Source: Saccharopolyspora galaxeae
Lineage (GTDB): Bacteria > Actinomycetota > Actinomycetes > Mycobacteriales > Pseudonocardiaceae
Assembly: GCF_016526145.1 (NCBI RefSeq)
Contig: NZ_JADDUE010000019.1
Coordinates: forward strand, 1-56,274
Direction of reading: 5' to 3'
Length of the DNA stretch: 56,274 bases
The translations under genes were made by a program, and so were the position numbers. Below are positions 42,226 through 50,874 of the stretch, in pieces; the first letter of the stretch is position 1; the number at the start of each line of letters is the position of its first letter. The notes under the pieces are model-generated. The model did not search any database. It had not been told where the DNA came from and saw only the letters and a program-made list of their open reading frames with translations.

Positions 42226-42843
42226 GTGCGTTTCGTGCTGGCCTCCGCCTCCCCCGCCCGCCTGTCCGTGCTGCGCGCCGCCGGGATCGAACCGGTCGTG
42301 CGGGTCTCCGGGGTGGACGAGGACGCCGTCGCCGCCGCGCTGGTCGATCCGGAACCCGCCGAGCTGGTCACCGCGCTGGCAGCGGCCAAGGCCGAAGCGG
42401 TCCGCGCAGGCGAGCAGGACGCGGTGGTCGTCGGCTGCGATTCGATGCTGTCGATGCACGGCGAGGTCGTCGGCAAACCGCACGATCCGGAGGTCGCGGC
42501 CAAGCGCTGGCGGCAGATGGCGGGCGGCACCGGCGAGCTGCTCACCGGTCACGCCGTGCTCAAGCTGCGCGGCGGCGAAGTCGTCGCCCGCGCCCAGGCG
42601 CACCGCACGACCGCGGTGCGCTTCGCCGAACCCACCGAGGCGGAGCTGGACGCCTACCTCGCCAGCGGTGAGCCGCTGCGGGTCGCGGGCGGGTTCACCC
42701 TCGACGGCCTGGGCGGCTGGTTCGTCGAAGGGATCGACGGCGATCCGTCCAGCGTGATCGGCATCAGCCTGCCGCTGACTCGCGGGCTGCTCGCCGAGGT
42801 CGGCGTCCGCGTGACCGACCTCTGGACGTCCGGGACCGCGTGA
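42226..42843 (+). CDS. maf: Maf-type nucleoside triphosphate pyrophosphatase
   Basis: This 205-residue Maf protein removes non-canonical or modified nucleotides (dTTP/UTP pyrophosphatase class) in the cytoplasm. Motifs are VLASASPARLSVLRAAGI at the N-terminus, VVVGCDSMLSMHGEVVGKPH and GGFTLDGLGGWFVEGIDGDPSSVIGI (given in parts: GFTLDGLGGWF, IDGDPSSVIG). GTG 42226 has TAGAGT (42214-42219) 6 nt upstream and no Shine-Dalgarno, so the mRNA is probably leaderless. It closes the conserved purE-to-maf block. Confidence 0.94.
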   Translation: MRFVLASASPARLSVLRAAGIEPVVRVSGVDEDAVAAALVDPEPAELVTALAAAKAEAVRAGEQDAVVVGCDSMLSMHGEVVGKPHDPEVAAKRWRQMAGGTGELLTGHAVLKLRGGEVVARAQAHRTTAVRFAEPTEAELDAYLASGEPLRVAGGFTLDGLGGWFVEGIDGDPSSVIGISLPLTRGLLAEVGVRVTDLWTSGTA

Positions 42844-42929
42844 CCATCGGTGTGCGCACGGGTGAACGTGAGCACAATTCGGTTACCGCGGGATGGCGTG
42901 GGCGCTCGACCGGGTTACAACTGTCCGCG

Positions 42930-43004
42930 ATGGGAAATCACCGGCATCTGACCTCTCGGCTGCACGTCGATCTGCGACGGCAGGCCAGCAGCGTCTGTCG
43001 CTGA
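42930..43004 (+). CDS. Cys-containing leader peptide (putative attenuation uORF)
   Basis: This 24-residue ORF runs from ATG 42930 to TGA 43002-43004 and ends SRLHVDLRRQASSVCR. It belongs to the short actinobacterial leader-peptide type with an LHVDL core and a terminal Ser-Ser-x-Cys, found upstream of sulfur-metabolism and transport genes, where translation of the Cys codon senses cysteine supply. A TTACAAC at 42915-42921 lies about 8 nt before the ATG, so the mRNA may start at or near it. The symporter gene starts 123 bp later, with hairpins in between. Confidence 0.75.
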   Translation: MGNHRHLTSRLHVDLRRQASSVCR

Positions 43005-43089
43005 CCGTCCGCGCCCGGCCGTTCCCCTCGCGAGCGGTCCCGGCCTGATCCGCGCGACCCGCCGATCAGCCGCCCTCCCGGAATCCCCC

Positions 43090-43106
43090 GCGGCGATCTC
43101 CGCCGC
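43090..43106 (+). promoter_or_regulatory. Hairpin between leader peptide and symporter gene
   Basis: GCGGCG (43090-43095) pairs perfectly with CGCCGC (43101-43106) over the loop ATCTC, ending 10 bases before the AGGAG ribosome site (43117-43121). An earlier CTGATC...GATCAG pair lies near 43047-43072. They could form the alternative structures of an attenuator. Confidence 0.4.
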
Positions 43107-43127
43107 ACGTCCGCTCAGGAGACCCCT

Positions 43128-44465
43128 GTGTCCACCACTCCCGCGCCGAAGAGGCGACCGCGCTTCAACCCGCGAGCGTTCGCCGTCGCGGTCGTCGCAT
43201 CACTCGTGCTCGGCGCCGTGCTCGGCTGGATCGCGAAGAGCACCGGCGCGCAATGGCTGATCACCGCGATGGACACCGTCGGGTCCACGTTCACCAAGCT
43301 GCTCACGTTCACCGTGCTGCCGTTGATCTTCACCGCGATCGTGGTGGGCATCGACAGCCTCCGCAGCGTCGGCGGCGGCAAGCTAGCCGCCCGGCTCGGC
43401 GGCAAGACCGCGATGTGGTTCGCGATCACCTCGCTGATCGCGGTGGTCATCGGGCTGGCCGTGGGCAGGTTCGTGCAGCCGGGCCAGGGCCTGGTGCTGG
43501 AACCCGACCCGGAGCGGCTCTCCGCCATCGGGCAGAAGACCCAGGGGTCCTGGCTGGACCTGCTCACCGGGCTGGTGCCGGAGAACCTGGTCAGCGCGTT
43601 CGCCGACGGGCAGACGCTGCAGGTGGTGTTCGTCGCGCTGATCATCGGTGCGGCCGCCTACAGCCTCGGCGACCGCGCGAAGCCGTTCGTCGAGTTCAAC
43701 CGCTCGCTGTTCGAGGTGATCCAGCGGGTGCTGGGCTGGATCATCCTGCTCGCGCCGCTGGGCACGCTCGGGTTGATCGGCAACGCGGTGGCCACCTACG
43801 GCAACGAGTTCTTCGCCCCGCTGCTGAAGCTGATCGGGGCGACGTACCTGGGCTGCGCGCTCGTGCTGTTCGTGGTCTACCCGGTGCTGCTGCGGTTCGT
43901 CGCGCACATCAGTCCCCGGACCTTCTTCGCGAAGGCGTGGACGGTGCTGCAGTTCGCCTTCGTGTCCCGCTCGTCCAGCGCCACCCTGCCGCTGAGCAGG
44001 CAGACCGCGGAGAACCTGGGCGTGCGCGGTTCCTACGCGAACTTCGCGGTTCCGCTGGCCACGACCACCAAGATGGACGGCTGCGCAGCCGTCTACCCGG
44101 CGGTCGGGTCGATCTTCATCGCGAACCTGTTCAACATCCACCTCGGCCCGGTGCAGTACCTGACGATCGTGCTGGTCGCGGTGTTCGGCGCCATCGCCAC
44201 GGCCGGGGTCACCGGCTGGTTCACCATGCTGACGCTGACGCTGAGCGCGCTCGGCTTCCCGCCCGAGGTGGTGGCCACCGGCATCGCCATCGCCTACGCC
44301 GTCGACCCGATCATGGACATGATGCGCACGATGACCAACGTGGCCGGGCAGATCGTGGTGCCCGCGGTCGTGGCACGCGGCGAAAGACTGATCGACGACG
44401 AGGTGCTGAACTCCCCGAGCGAGCCGCCGCTGCTGTCCCGCAGCCCTTCGGGCGCCGAGGCCTAG
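43128..44465 (+). CDS. DAACS-family dicarboxylate/amino acid:cation symporter (possible cystine carrier)
   Basis: This 445-residue membrane protein has eight or so helices and the two hairpins of the glutamate-transporter fold. Motifs include VSRSSSATLPLSRQTAENLG (serine-rich HP1), TTKMDGCAAVYPAVGSIF (NMDGT-like site, with Cys for Thr) and DPIMDMMRTMTNVAGQIVVP (substrate-binding Asp and Arg region). Family members carry glutamate, aspartate, C4-dicarboxylates or, in TcyP, cystine. The Cys leader peptide upstream makes cystine or another sulfur amino acid plausible; this is inference. GTG 43128 has AGGAG 6 nt upstream. Confidence 0.85.
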   Translation: MSTTPAPKRRPRFNPRAFAVAVVASLVLGAVLGWIAKSTGAQWLITAMDTVGSTFTKLLTFTVLPLIFTAIVVGIDSLRSVGGGKLAARLGGKTAMWFAITSLIAVVIGLAVGRFVQPGQGLVLEPDPERLSAIGQKTQGSWLDLLTGLVPENLVSAFADGQTLQVVFVALIIGAAAYSLGDRAKPFVEFNRSLFEVIQRVLGWIILLAPLGTLGLIGNAVATYGNEFFAPLLKLIGATYLGCALVLFVVYPVLLRFVAHISPRTFFAKAWTVLQFAFVSRSSSATLPLSRQTAENLGVRGSYANFAVPLATTTKMDGCAAVYPAVGSIFIANLFNIHLGPVQYLTIVLVAVFGAIATAGVTGWFTMLTLTLSALGFPPEVVATGIAIAYAVDPIMDMMRTMTNVAGQIVVPAVVARGERLIDDEVLNSPSEPPLLSRSPSGAEA

Positions 44466-44539
44466 GGCCTGGCGAACAGCGGGAAAAATCGGTGTCGCGG
44501 AGTTCTCCGGCTGCGCGCGACGCCGCCTACGATGGCGGT

Positions 44540-44893
44540 GTGGGCAGCGGACGGAACCTTCGGGTGGGCGATGCCGAACGGGAAACCGCGATCAAGGCGC
44601 TGGGCGAGCACCTGACCGCGGGGCGGCTGGACGTCGGCGAGTACGACCAGCGCTGCGCCGACGCCGCCGCGGCCCGCTTCCAGTCCGACCTGCGGGCCCT
44701 GTTCGCCGACCTGCCGAACATGGTTTCGCCGCCGCACGCGCAGGCACCCGAGCCGCGTCGCCGCCGTCCGGTCGGCCGCATCCCGCTGGGCATCGTGCTG
44801 CTGCTGGTCTGCGTCGTGGGGGTGCTCAAGCCGATCCTGCTGCTGCCGCTGGCGGCCGCGGCCGCCGCGCTCGTCCTGCTGATGCGCCGCTGA
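44540..44893 (+). CDS. DUF1707 membrane protein
   Basis: This 117-residue protein has the N-terminal DUF1707 domain (LRVGDAERETAIKALGEHLT, GRLDVGEYDQRCADAAAARF, LRALFADLP) and a C-terminal hydrophobic helix pair (IPLGIVLLLVCVVGVLKPIL, LPLAAAAAALVLLM). DUF1707 is a short helical domain of actinobacteria of unknown role, often with a membrane tail. GTG 44540 follows TACGAT (44528-44533) by 6 nt with no Shine-Dalgarno, so it is probably leaderless. Confidence 0.85.
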   Translation: MGSGRNLRVGDAERETAIKALGEHLTAGRLDVGEYDQRCADAAAARFQSDLRALFADLPNMVSPPHAQAPEPRRRRPVGRIPLGIVLLLVCVVGVLKPILLLPLAAAAAALVLLMRR

Positions 44894-44953
44894 CGACTCG
44901 CGCGTGGCGCAAGTTCACCCGGAGCCGACGGCGCGTTGGTTACGGTGAGTGCC

Positions 44954-45679
44954 ATGCACAGCTCGCGGACCCCGACTCGACGGGCGCGCACGGCCGCGCA
45001 GTGGGGCGGTGTGGTCGCCGCGGGAATGCTCACCGTTTCCGGTTGTGGCCTGCTGCGCTCGGAGAACACCGCGGAAACGACAGCTCCCCCACCGCCGCCG
45101 CCCGCACCGCCGACCACCAGCGCCCCGGCCCCGCTGCCGCCGCGGCCGTTCGAGATGAACATGGCCGGCGTGGACCCGTGCGACCTGCTCACCGAACAGC
45201 AGCGCGGGCAGCTGGGCTTCGACCGCGAACCGCTGGCCGACGCCGAGGCCGGTTTCGGCGACGCGCCCACTTGCAGCTTCCGCAACACCACGGCGAAGGT
45301 CGGCGCGCGGCTGTCGCTGATCACCACCGAGTCCATGGACGTGTGGACCGACGACACCGCGCAGGTGCAGGCGACTCCCGTGGTGCTGGGCGGCTTCCCG
45401 GCGCTGGTCATCAAGACCCCGGACCTGGACATGGCCTGCAACGTCGCGGTCGACGTCGCCGCGGGGCAGCACTTGGACGTGCTCTACCGCGACGACGGCG
45501 GCCAGCCGGCGCCGCCGCTGGACGCGCTTTGCGCGGGGGCGCAGCGGGTCGCCGAGAACGCGGTGGCCTCGCTCGCCGATCCCGCACCGCCGACCTCCGA
45601 GGAGACCTCCACCTCGGAATCGTCGTCCGGGGAAGCGACCACTTCGCAAGCACCGACCACGCCGCGGCCGACGGACTGA
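44954..45679 (+). CDS. DUF3558 lipoprotein
   Basis: This 241-residue protein has a lipoprotein signal (hydrophobic stretch, lipobox VSGC), a Pro/Thr-rich spacer, and a DUF3558 domain (VDPCDLLTEQQRGQLGFD, TCSFRN, MACNVAVDVAAGQHLDV, ALCAGAQRVAENA) with paired cysteines. It ends in a Ser/Thr/Glu tail. DUF3558 lipoproteins accompany EspG/PPE-like genes in Pseudonocardiaceae, as here. ATG 44954 has TACGGT (44941-44946) 7 nt upstream and no Shine-Dalgarno. Confidence 0.85.
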   Translation: MHSSRTPTRRARTAAQWGGVVAAGMLTVSGCGLLRSENTAETTAPPPPPPAPPTTSAPAPLPPRPFEMNMAGVDPCDLLTEQQRGQLGFDREPLADAEAGFGDAPTCSFRNTTAKVGARLSLITTESMDVWTDDTAQVQATPVVLGGFPALVIKTPDLDMACNVAVDVAAGQHLDVLYRDDGGQPAPPLDALCAGAQRVAENAVASLADPAPPTSEETSTSESSSGEATTSQAPTTPRPTD

Positions 45680-45896
45680 GCCACGCCGCACGCCGCCGCT
45701 CAGCGGCTCTTCTGTTCGGTGTGCGCTGCAGTCCTTCTGCTCCGGCGCAGCCGCCTGAACAACCGGCACCGGCCGACGCAGCACCAGCTCCGGAAGATCC
45801 GCAGTGTTGATACTCACCGCGTTTGGAGCACTCCCCACGGTGATGGTTGGTGATTAGAGTGAGCGCGGACGTTTTACCCGTGGGAGGGAACAACCC

Positions 45897-46268
45897 GTGC
45901 CGCTGCATTCAGGGGACGGCTCGCCGGATGTTCCGGCGCCGGGAGGCGCCGGCGGTTCCATGCGGGTCGAGCCCAGCGCCATTCCGAACCTCGTGAGTGC
46001 CTTGCAGTCCTCGCTGGACGCGGTGGGCGTGCAGATCGAGCACGCCATCACCGAACTGCGCATCCGCCCGTGGGCGGGTGATCCGGTCAGCAGCACCGCG
46101 GCCGAGCAGTTCAACCTCCGCTCGGTCGGCGGTGACCAGGACGCGCTGACCGCGCTGTGCGGCTACCGCGACCAGCTGCAGTCGGCCGCGGAGTCGCTGC
46201 GGCTGGCGAACCAGAACTACGTGGACATCGACGAGACCAACGCGGCCCGGCTCACCGGTGGGTGCTGA
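45897..46268 (+). CDS. Small ESX-associated protein (WXG100-like helical hairpin)
   Basis: This 123-residue protein has a Gly/Pro-rich start and two predicted helices (IPNLVSALQSSLDAVGVQIE, DALTALCGYRDQLQSAAESL) around RPWAGDPVSSTAAEQFN, where W-A-G stands at the turn as in WXG100 proteins. It is probably an ESX (type VII) substrate or the partner of the PPE-like protein encoded 42 bp downstream. GTG 45897 has GGGAGGGA about 7 nt upstream. No named family was recognised with certainty. Confidence 0.7.
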   Translation: MPLHSGDGSPDVPAPGGAGGSMRVEPSAIPNLVSALQSSLDAVGVQIEHAITELRIRPWAGDPVSSTAAEQFNLRSVGGDQDALTALCGYRDQLQSAAESLRLANQNYVDIDETNAARLTGGC

Positions 46269-46310
46269 GATGCTCCCCGCCCGCAGGCCGCCTCGGACGG
46301 GAGGCCGCAG

Positions 46311-47171
46311 ATGAGCGAGCACCGCTGGCAGGGCTACCGCCACGAGGAGCTCTACGAGCAGATCAACCAGGGTCCGGGTGCGGACGGCTCGACCGACTCG
46401 GTGCGGCGCTGGAGCGAGCTGACCCGCGCTCTCGGCGAGATCGACGGCGGTATCGCCGCGGCGCTGAACTCGGCTATGGCCGGTTGGGAAGGCGACGCGG
46501 CGGACAGCGCCCGCGGCGGGTTGCGCCCGCTCGGCGACTGGGCCGCCGAGGCGCAGGCCGCCGCCGAGGTGATGCGCGACCGCGCCGAGCAGCAGGCCGC
46601 ATTCGTCGGCAAGGCGCGCGCGGACATGCCGCAGCCGACGCGGGTGACCTCGGAAGACCCGGGTTCGGCCGTGACCGGCCTGGTGCACCTGTTCGGCGGG
46701 CAGACCGACTACGAGGTGCAGGAGGCCCGGCGCGACGCGGCCGAGCAGCGCGCGTTCGAGGTGATGCGCACCTACGAGGGCGCCACGCAGGCCAACACCA
46801 CCTCGCTGGCCTCGTTCACGCCGCCGCCGCAGGTCGTGGTGGACGGCCCGGCGGCGGCACCGGGCGCGGCGAAGGGACCGGGGCAGCAAGGCATCACGAT
46901 CAGCTGGCACAACGCCGCGATCGCGCCGCCCGGCGTCCCGGGGTCCGCGTCGGCGCCGAGCGGCAGGCAGTCCGGGCGCGGCGGATCGGGCCGCGGCGGA
47001 TCGCGCACCGATCAGCACAAGGGCGGCGGGCACACCGGGAGTTCCCGGTCCCGACGGCGCGACGACGACCAAGTCGACCGGAAGGTCACCGAGCAGTTCG
47101 GCAACCCCGGCGGATTCTTCGACGAGCAGCAGACCCTGTCCCGTCCCGTGATCGGCGGGGATCCGGGTTGA
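46311..47171 (+). CDS. PPE-like ESX substrate
   Basis: This 286-residue protein has an N-terminal helical domain of the actinobacterial PPE-like type (YRHEELYEQINQG, LGEIDGGIAAALNSAMAGWE with W-E-G, VMRDRAEQQAAFVGKARADM) and a C-terminal low-complexity part rich in Gly/Ser/Arg. It should be the partner of the preceding small protein and the client of EspG encoded next. Its stop overlaps the EspG start by three bases. No signal peptide is present. Confidence 0.75.
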   Translation: MSEHRWQGYRHEELYEQINQGPGADGSTDSVRRWSELTRALGEIDGGIAAALNSAMAGWEGDAADSARGGLRPLGDWAAEAQAAAEVMRDRAEQQAAFVGKARADMPQPTRVTSEDPGSAVTGLVHLFGGQTDYEVQEARRDAAEQRAFEVMRTYEGATQANTTSLASFTPPPQVVVDGPAAAPGAAKGPGQQGITISWHNAAIAPPGVPGSASAPSGRQSGRGGSGRGGSRTDQHKGGGHTGSSRSRRRDDDQVDRKVTEQFGNPGGFFDEQQTLSRPVIGGDPG

Positions 47172-47968
47172 CGACCGGAGCACCGGGCAGCGAGCTGTCG
47201 GCCCTGGAGTTCGACGTGCTCACCGAACACCTTGGCGTGGCGGCGGTTCCGCTGGTGCTGCGGGTGCACTCGCCGGGCCGCACCCACCGCGAACGGGCCG
47301 AGCTGGTCGATTCGGTGTGGCGCGGACTGGCCGACCGGAACCTGGCTGGCGGCGGCGAGCTGAACCGGGGACTCGCCCGGCTGCTGCGCCTGCTCGACCA
47401 CCCGACGTCCGAAGTGGACGGACGGTTGTGGTGCGGCCGCAGCGTGCGCGTGTTCGCCGGCGCCCGCGGTGAGGACGGCGTGCTGGTCACCAAGGACGGC
47501 GATGCGTTGCGCGTGCGGCGCGCGGCGGCGACCGCCGTCGCGCGGGAGGCGGTTTCGGTGCTGCCCCCGGCGCAGGCCGGCCCGGGACGTTCCGTCGCGG
47601 TGCGCAGCGCCGACCTCGACGCGGCGGCGGCCGAGACCGGCGGCGACGTCGAAGCGCTGGAGCAGGAGCTGCGCCGCAGGGGCGTGCGCGCCGACGACGC
47701 GGAGGACCTGACCGCGATGGTCCGCGGAGCCGGATCGCGCGGGCAGTTCGGCGCCGCGGCGCGGGACGGGACCGGCAGGCGGGTGCGGGCCGAGCGGGTG
47801 GTCGCCTTCTTCGACACCCCGCACGGCCGCTACGCGCAGCTGCGCCGGGACTCCCCGTCCGGCGACCCGTGGAGCACCATCGCCCCCGCCGACGACCGGC
47901 GGATGATCGCGCTGGTCGAAGAGCTGCGCGGCGAGCTCACCGGCCACGCGGACGGTTTCGGGCCATAA
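47168..47968 (+). CDS. EspG-family ESX chaperone
   Basis: This 266-residue cytoplasmic protein resembles EspG: LSALEFDVLTEHLGVAAVPL at the start, a central VRVFAGARGEDGVLVTKDGD sheet, and VRAERVVAFFDTPHGRYAQL with STIAPADDRRMIALVEEL near the end. EspG binds PPE proteins and brings them to the ESX machine. The TTG start at 47168 overlaps the stop of the PPE-like gene (TTGA). No EccB-EccE or MycP gene is in the window, so this trio must use a machine encoded elsewhere. Confidence 0.78.
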   Translation: MTTGAPGSELSALEFDVLTEHLGVAAVPLVLRVHSPGRTHRERAELVDSVWRGLADRNLAGGGELNRGLARLLRLLDHPTSEVDGRLWCGRSVRVFAGARGEDGVLVTKDGDALRVRRAAATAVAREAVSVLPPAQAGPGRSVAVRSADLDAAAAETGGDVEALEQELRRRGVRADDAEDLTAMVRGAGSRGQFGAAARDGTGRRVRAERVVAFFDTPHGRYAQLRRDSPSGDPWSTIAPADDRRMIALVEELRGELTGHADGFGP

Positions 47969-48020
47969 GCCTTCGACCGCGCAAATGGCCATCGCTTTCG
48001 GCGTGACCCGGCGTGCACGC

Positions 48021-48062
48021 GAAAGGGACCGCTCGCCCCTGCTGGGGACGAACGGTCCGCTC
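48021..48062. repeat. Diverged palindrome, copy F (42 bp)
   Basis: It begins GAAAGGGACCGCTCGCCCC and ends GGGGACGAACGGTCCGCTC. The arms fit the family, but the ATAGAT-type centre is replaced by TGCT. It lies between convergent espG and glpD, a place where a terminator is expected. Confidence 0.55.
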
Positions 48063-48149
48063 ACTTCGATCTCGCGCCTTCGGGTCGACCGCGCAGCGAT
48101 GACCGGGTACGCGACCGGCACCGCTGCGCAGCTGCTCCCGAACCGCGGC

Positions 48150-49925
48150 TCAGGCGATCGGTTCGGTGAGGTCCGGCCGGGCTTCCGGCGCCGCCGAACG
48201 CTTGGCGTCCGCAGCCTGGTCGTCCGGCTGGGTCTGCGAATCCCGCTCGGCCTCGACCCGCGCCGTGTACACCTCGATCTCGCGCGCGATCCGCTGCTCG
48301 TCCCAGCCGAGCACCTCGGCCATCAACCGGGCGACCGGCTCGGCCGACTCCACGCCGCGGTGCGGGGTCTCGATGCTGATCCGCGTGCGCCGGGTCAGCA
48401 CGTCCTCCAGGTGCAGCGCGCCCTCGTGCGTGCACGCGTAGACCACCTCGGCCTTGAGGTAGTTCTGCGCGGCCGGAATCGGCTTGAGCAGCTCCGGGTT
48501 CTCGATCGACGGCGCCAGCACCTCGTGCACCTGCGAGCCGTAGCGGTCCAGCAGGTGCCGGATGCGGTACGGGTGCACCCCGTGCGCGGCGGCGATCTGA
48601 TCGGCCTGGTTGACCAGCGCGTGGTAGCCGTCCGCGCCGAGCAGCGGCACCCGGTCGGTGATCGACGGCGCGATCCGCCCGGACAGGTCCGGCCCGATCG
48701 CGTCGACCGCGTCAGCCGCCATGACCCGGTAGGTCGTGTACTTGCCGCCGGCGATCGCCACCAGACCCGGCGCTACCCGGGCGACGGCGTGCTCGCGGGA
48801 GAGCTTCGAGCTCTCGTCGCTCTCCCCCGCCAGCAGCGGCCGCAGGCCCGCGTACACGCCCTCGATGTCCTCGTGCTTCAACGGCGTGGCCAGCACGGTG
48901 TTGACGTGTTCGAGGATGTAGTCGATGTCCTTCTTGGTCGCCGCCGGGTGCGCCAGGTCCAGGTTCCAGTCGGTGTCGGTGGTGCCGACGATCCAGTGGC
49001 TGCCCCACGGCACCACGAACAGCACCGAAGTCTCGGTGCGCAGGATCAGCCCGGACTCCGAGACGATCCGGTCCCGCGGGACGACGATGTGCACGCCCTT
49101 GCTGGCCCGGACCCGGAACCGGCCGCGGCTGCCGGAGAGCCGCTGCAGCTCGTCGGTCCACACCCCGGTCGCGTTGATCACGGCCTGCGCGCGGACCTCG
49201 GTCTCCTCGCCGGTCTCGGTGTCGGTCAGGCGCACCCCCGCGACCCGGTCGGCTTCCTGGAGGAAGCCGCTGACCTGGGTGGAAGTGGACACGACCGCGC
49301 CGTAGCGGGCGGCGGTGCGCGCGACGGTCATGGTGTGCCGCGCGTCGTCGGACTGGGCGTCGTAGTAGCGGATGCCACCGACCAGCGCGTTGCGCTTCAG
49401 CGCCGGGACCATCCGCAGCGCACCGGCCCTGCTGAGGTGCTTCTGCCCGGGCACCGAACGCGCGCCGCCCATCGTGTCGTACATCAGCAGACCGGCCGCG
49501 GTGTACGGGCGCTCCCACACGCGGTGGCTCAGCGGGTACAGGAACGGGACCGGCTTGACCAGGTGCGGAGCGATCCTGGTCAGCATCAGCTCGCGCTCCC
49601 GCAGCGCCTCCCGGACCAGCGAGAACTCCAGCTGCTCCAGGTAGCGCAGCCCGCCGTGGAACAGCTTGCTGGACCGGCTGGAGGTGCCCGCGGCCAGATC
49701 GCGGGCCTCCACCAGCGCGACCCGCAGCCCGCGGGTCGCCGCGTCCAGCGCGGTGCCCGCGCCGGTGACGCCGCCGCCGATCACGACGACGTCGAAGTCC
49801 TCGGAGCTCAGCCGCTGCCAGTTGCGTTCCCGATCGGACGGGCCGAGCCTGCCCCCGGCAGCCTCGGACGCGCGCGTCGCCTCGCTCGCGCCGGCGTTCG
49901 CGGATGATTTGTCGTCGTGGGACAC
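48150..49925 (-). CDS. glpD: Aerobic glycerol-3-phosphate dehydrogenase
   Basis: GlpD oxidises glycerol-3-phosphate to dihydroxyacetone phosphate at the membrane with FAD and passes electrons to quinone. The 591-residue protein has DVVVIGGGVTGAGTALDAA (FAD binding), EARDLAAGTSSRSSKLFHGG, RYLEQLEFSLVREALRER, WIVGTTDTDWNLDLAHP and a C-terminal helical DAO-C domain (about 430-550). GTG 49925 has GAGGAGG about 7 nt upstream. It lies 70 bp downstream of glpR on the same strand and is probably cotranscribed. Confidence 0.95.
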   Translation of the reverse strand: MSHDDKSSANAGASEATRASEAAGGRLGPSDRERNWQRLSSEDFDVVVIGGGVTGAGTALDAATRGLRVALVEARDLAAGTSSRSSKLFHGGLRYLEQLEFSLVREALRERELMLTRIAPHLVKPVPFLYPLSHRVWERPYTAAGLLMYDTMGGARSVPGQKHLSRAGALRMVPALKRNALVGGIRYYDAQSDDARHTMTVARTAARYGAVVSTSTQVSGFLQEADRVAGVRLTDTETGEETEVRAQAVINATGVWTDELQRLSGSRGRFRVRASKGVHIVVPRDRIVSESGLILRTETSVLFVVPWGSHWIVGTTDTDWNLDLAHPAATKKDIDYILEHVNTVLATPLKHEDIEGVYAGLRPLLAGESDESSKLSREHAVARVAPGLVAIAGGKYTTYRVMAADAVDAIGPDLSGRIAPSITDRVPLLGADGYHALVNQADQIAAAHGVHPYRIRHLLDRYGSQVHEVLAPSIENPELLKPIPAAQNYLKAEVVYACTHEGALHLEDVLTRRTRISIETPHRGVESAEPVARLMAEVLGWDEQRIAREIEVYTARVEAERDSQTQPDDQAADAKRSAAPEARPDLTEPIA

Positions 49926-49995
49926 CAGGCGTCCTCCTCGCTCGAATCGCGATCACCGCCGACCCGCGCCCGCTCGGCACGTCCAGCGATGGTCA

Positions 49996-50874
49996 TCATG
50001 CCCGGCCTGCGTCCTGCACGCCTGCCGCGCCGTTGCTGGTCGGACCCGGTTGCGGGTCCTCTTTCGCCGTGTTCGCGCCGATCTCCGCGGTGCGCCGGAC
50101 GGTGGCGCCGCGCTCGCGCAGCACCTCGATGTCCGCTTCGCGCGTGTGCGAGTCGACGATCACGATGTCGAAGTCCTCCGCTGGCGCGACCGCGTGCAGC
50201 GCGCGCCTGCGGAACTTGGTGTGGTCGACGTAGAGCACTCGCCGGCTGGCCGCGGCGAGCATGGCCTTCTTGAGCTGCACCATCTCCTGCTGCGGGTAGC
50301 AGCAGATGCCGTCGGTGACCGCGGAGACCGACATGATCGCCTGGTCGACGCGCAGGCCGCGCAGCGCGTCCAGCGCCATGCCGCCGACGAAGGCGTCCGC
50401 CCACGGCAAGTAGTCGCCGCCGATCGAGATCAGGTGCACGCCCTGCTGCCCGGCCAGTTCGCCGAACACGCCGCGGTGGTTGGTCACCACGGTCAGCGGA
50501 GTCCGCTCCGGCAGCTTCCGCGCCAGGTAGACGCCGGTGGTGGAGTCGTCGAGCACCAGAGCCTGCCCGGGTTCGACGAGTTCCGCGGCGGCACCGGCCA
50601 GCTCGTGCTTCTCCGCCTCGTTCTGCTGCATCCGGTATTCCGAAGCCGCCTCGTACAGCAGCGAGGAGGCCGCGGAGACGTAGCCGCGGTTGCGGTGCAC
50701 CAGTCCCTGGGATTCGAGGTCCGCCAAGTCGCGGTACACGGTCATCGCGCTGGCGCCCACGGTGGCCACCAGGTCGTCGATGCGCAGCGTCCCTTCGGCC
50801 ATCACCAGCTCGGTGATGCGCCGCCGCCGGTCCTGCTGCTTGCCGGACGGGCGCCTGCCGGATGTCGCGGACAT
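49996..50874 (-). CDS. glpR: DeoR-family glycerol regulon repressor
   Basis: This 292-residue DeoR-type protein has an N-terminal winged helix (RRRITELVMAEGTLRIDDLV, TVGASAMTVYRDLADLE) and a C-terminal sugar-phosphate sensor domain (LVLDDSTTGVYLARKL, TVVTNHRGVFGELAGQ, VDHTKFRRRALHAVA). Position between glpD and the divergent glpF-glpK points to glycerol-3-phosphate as the effector. ATG 50874 has GAGGGGG 6 nt upstream; an in-frame ATG at 50919 is the alternative. Confidence 0.9.
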   Translation of the reverse strand: MSATSGRRPSGKQQDRRRRITELVMAEGTLRIDDLVATVGASAMTVYRDLADLESQGLVHRNRGYVSAASSLLYEAASEYRMQQNEAEKHELAGAAAELVEPGQALVLDDSTTGVYLARKLPERTPLTVVTNHRGVFGELAGQQGVHLISIGGDYLPWADAFVGGMALDALRGLRVDQAIMSVSAVTDGICCYPQQEMVQLKKAMLAAASRRVLYVDHTKFRRRALHAVAPAEDFDIVIVDSHTREADIEVLRERGATVRRTAEIGANTAKEDPQPGPTSNGAAGVQDAGRA

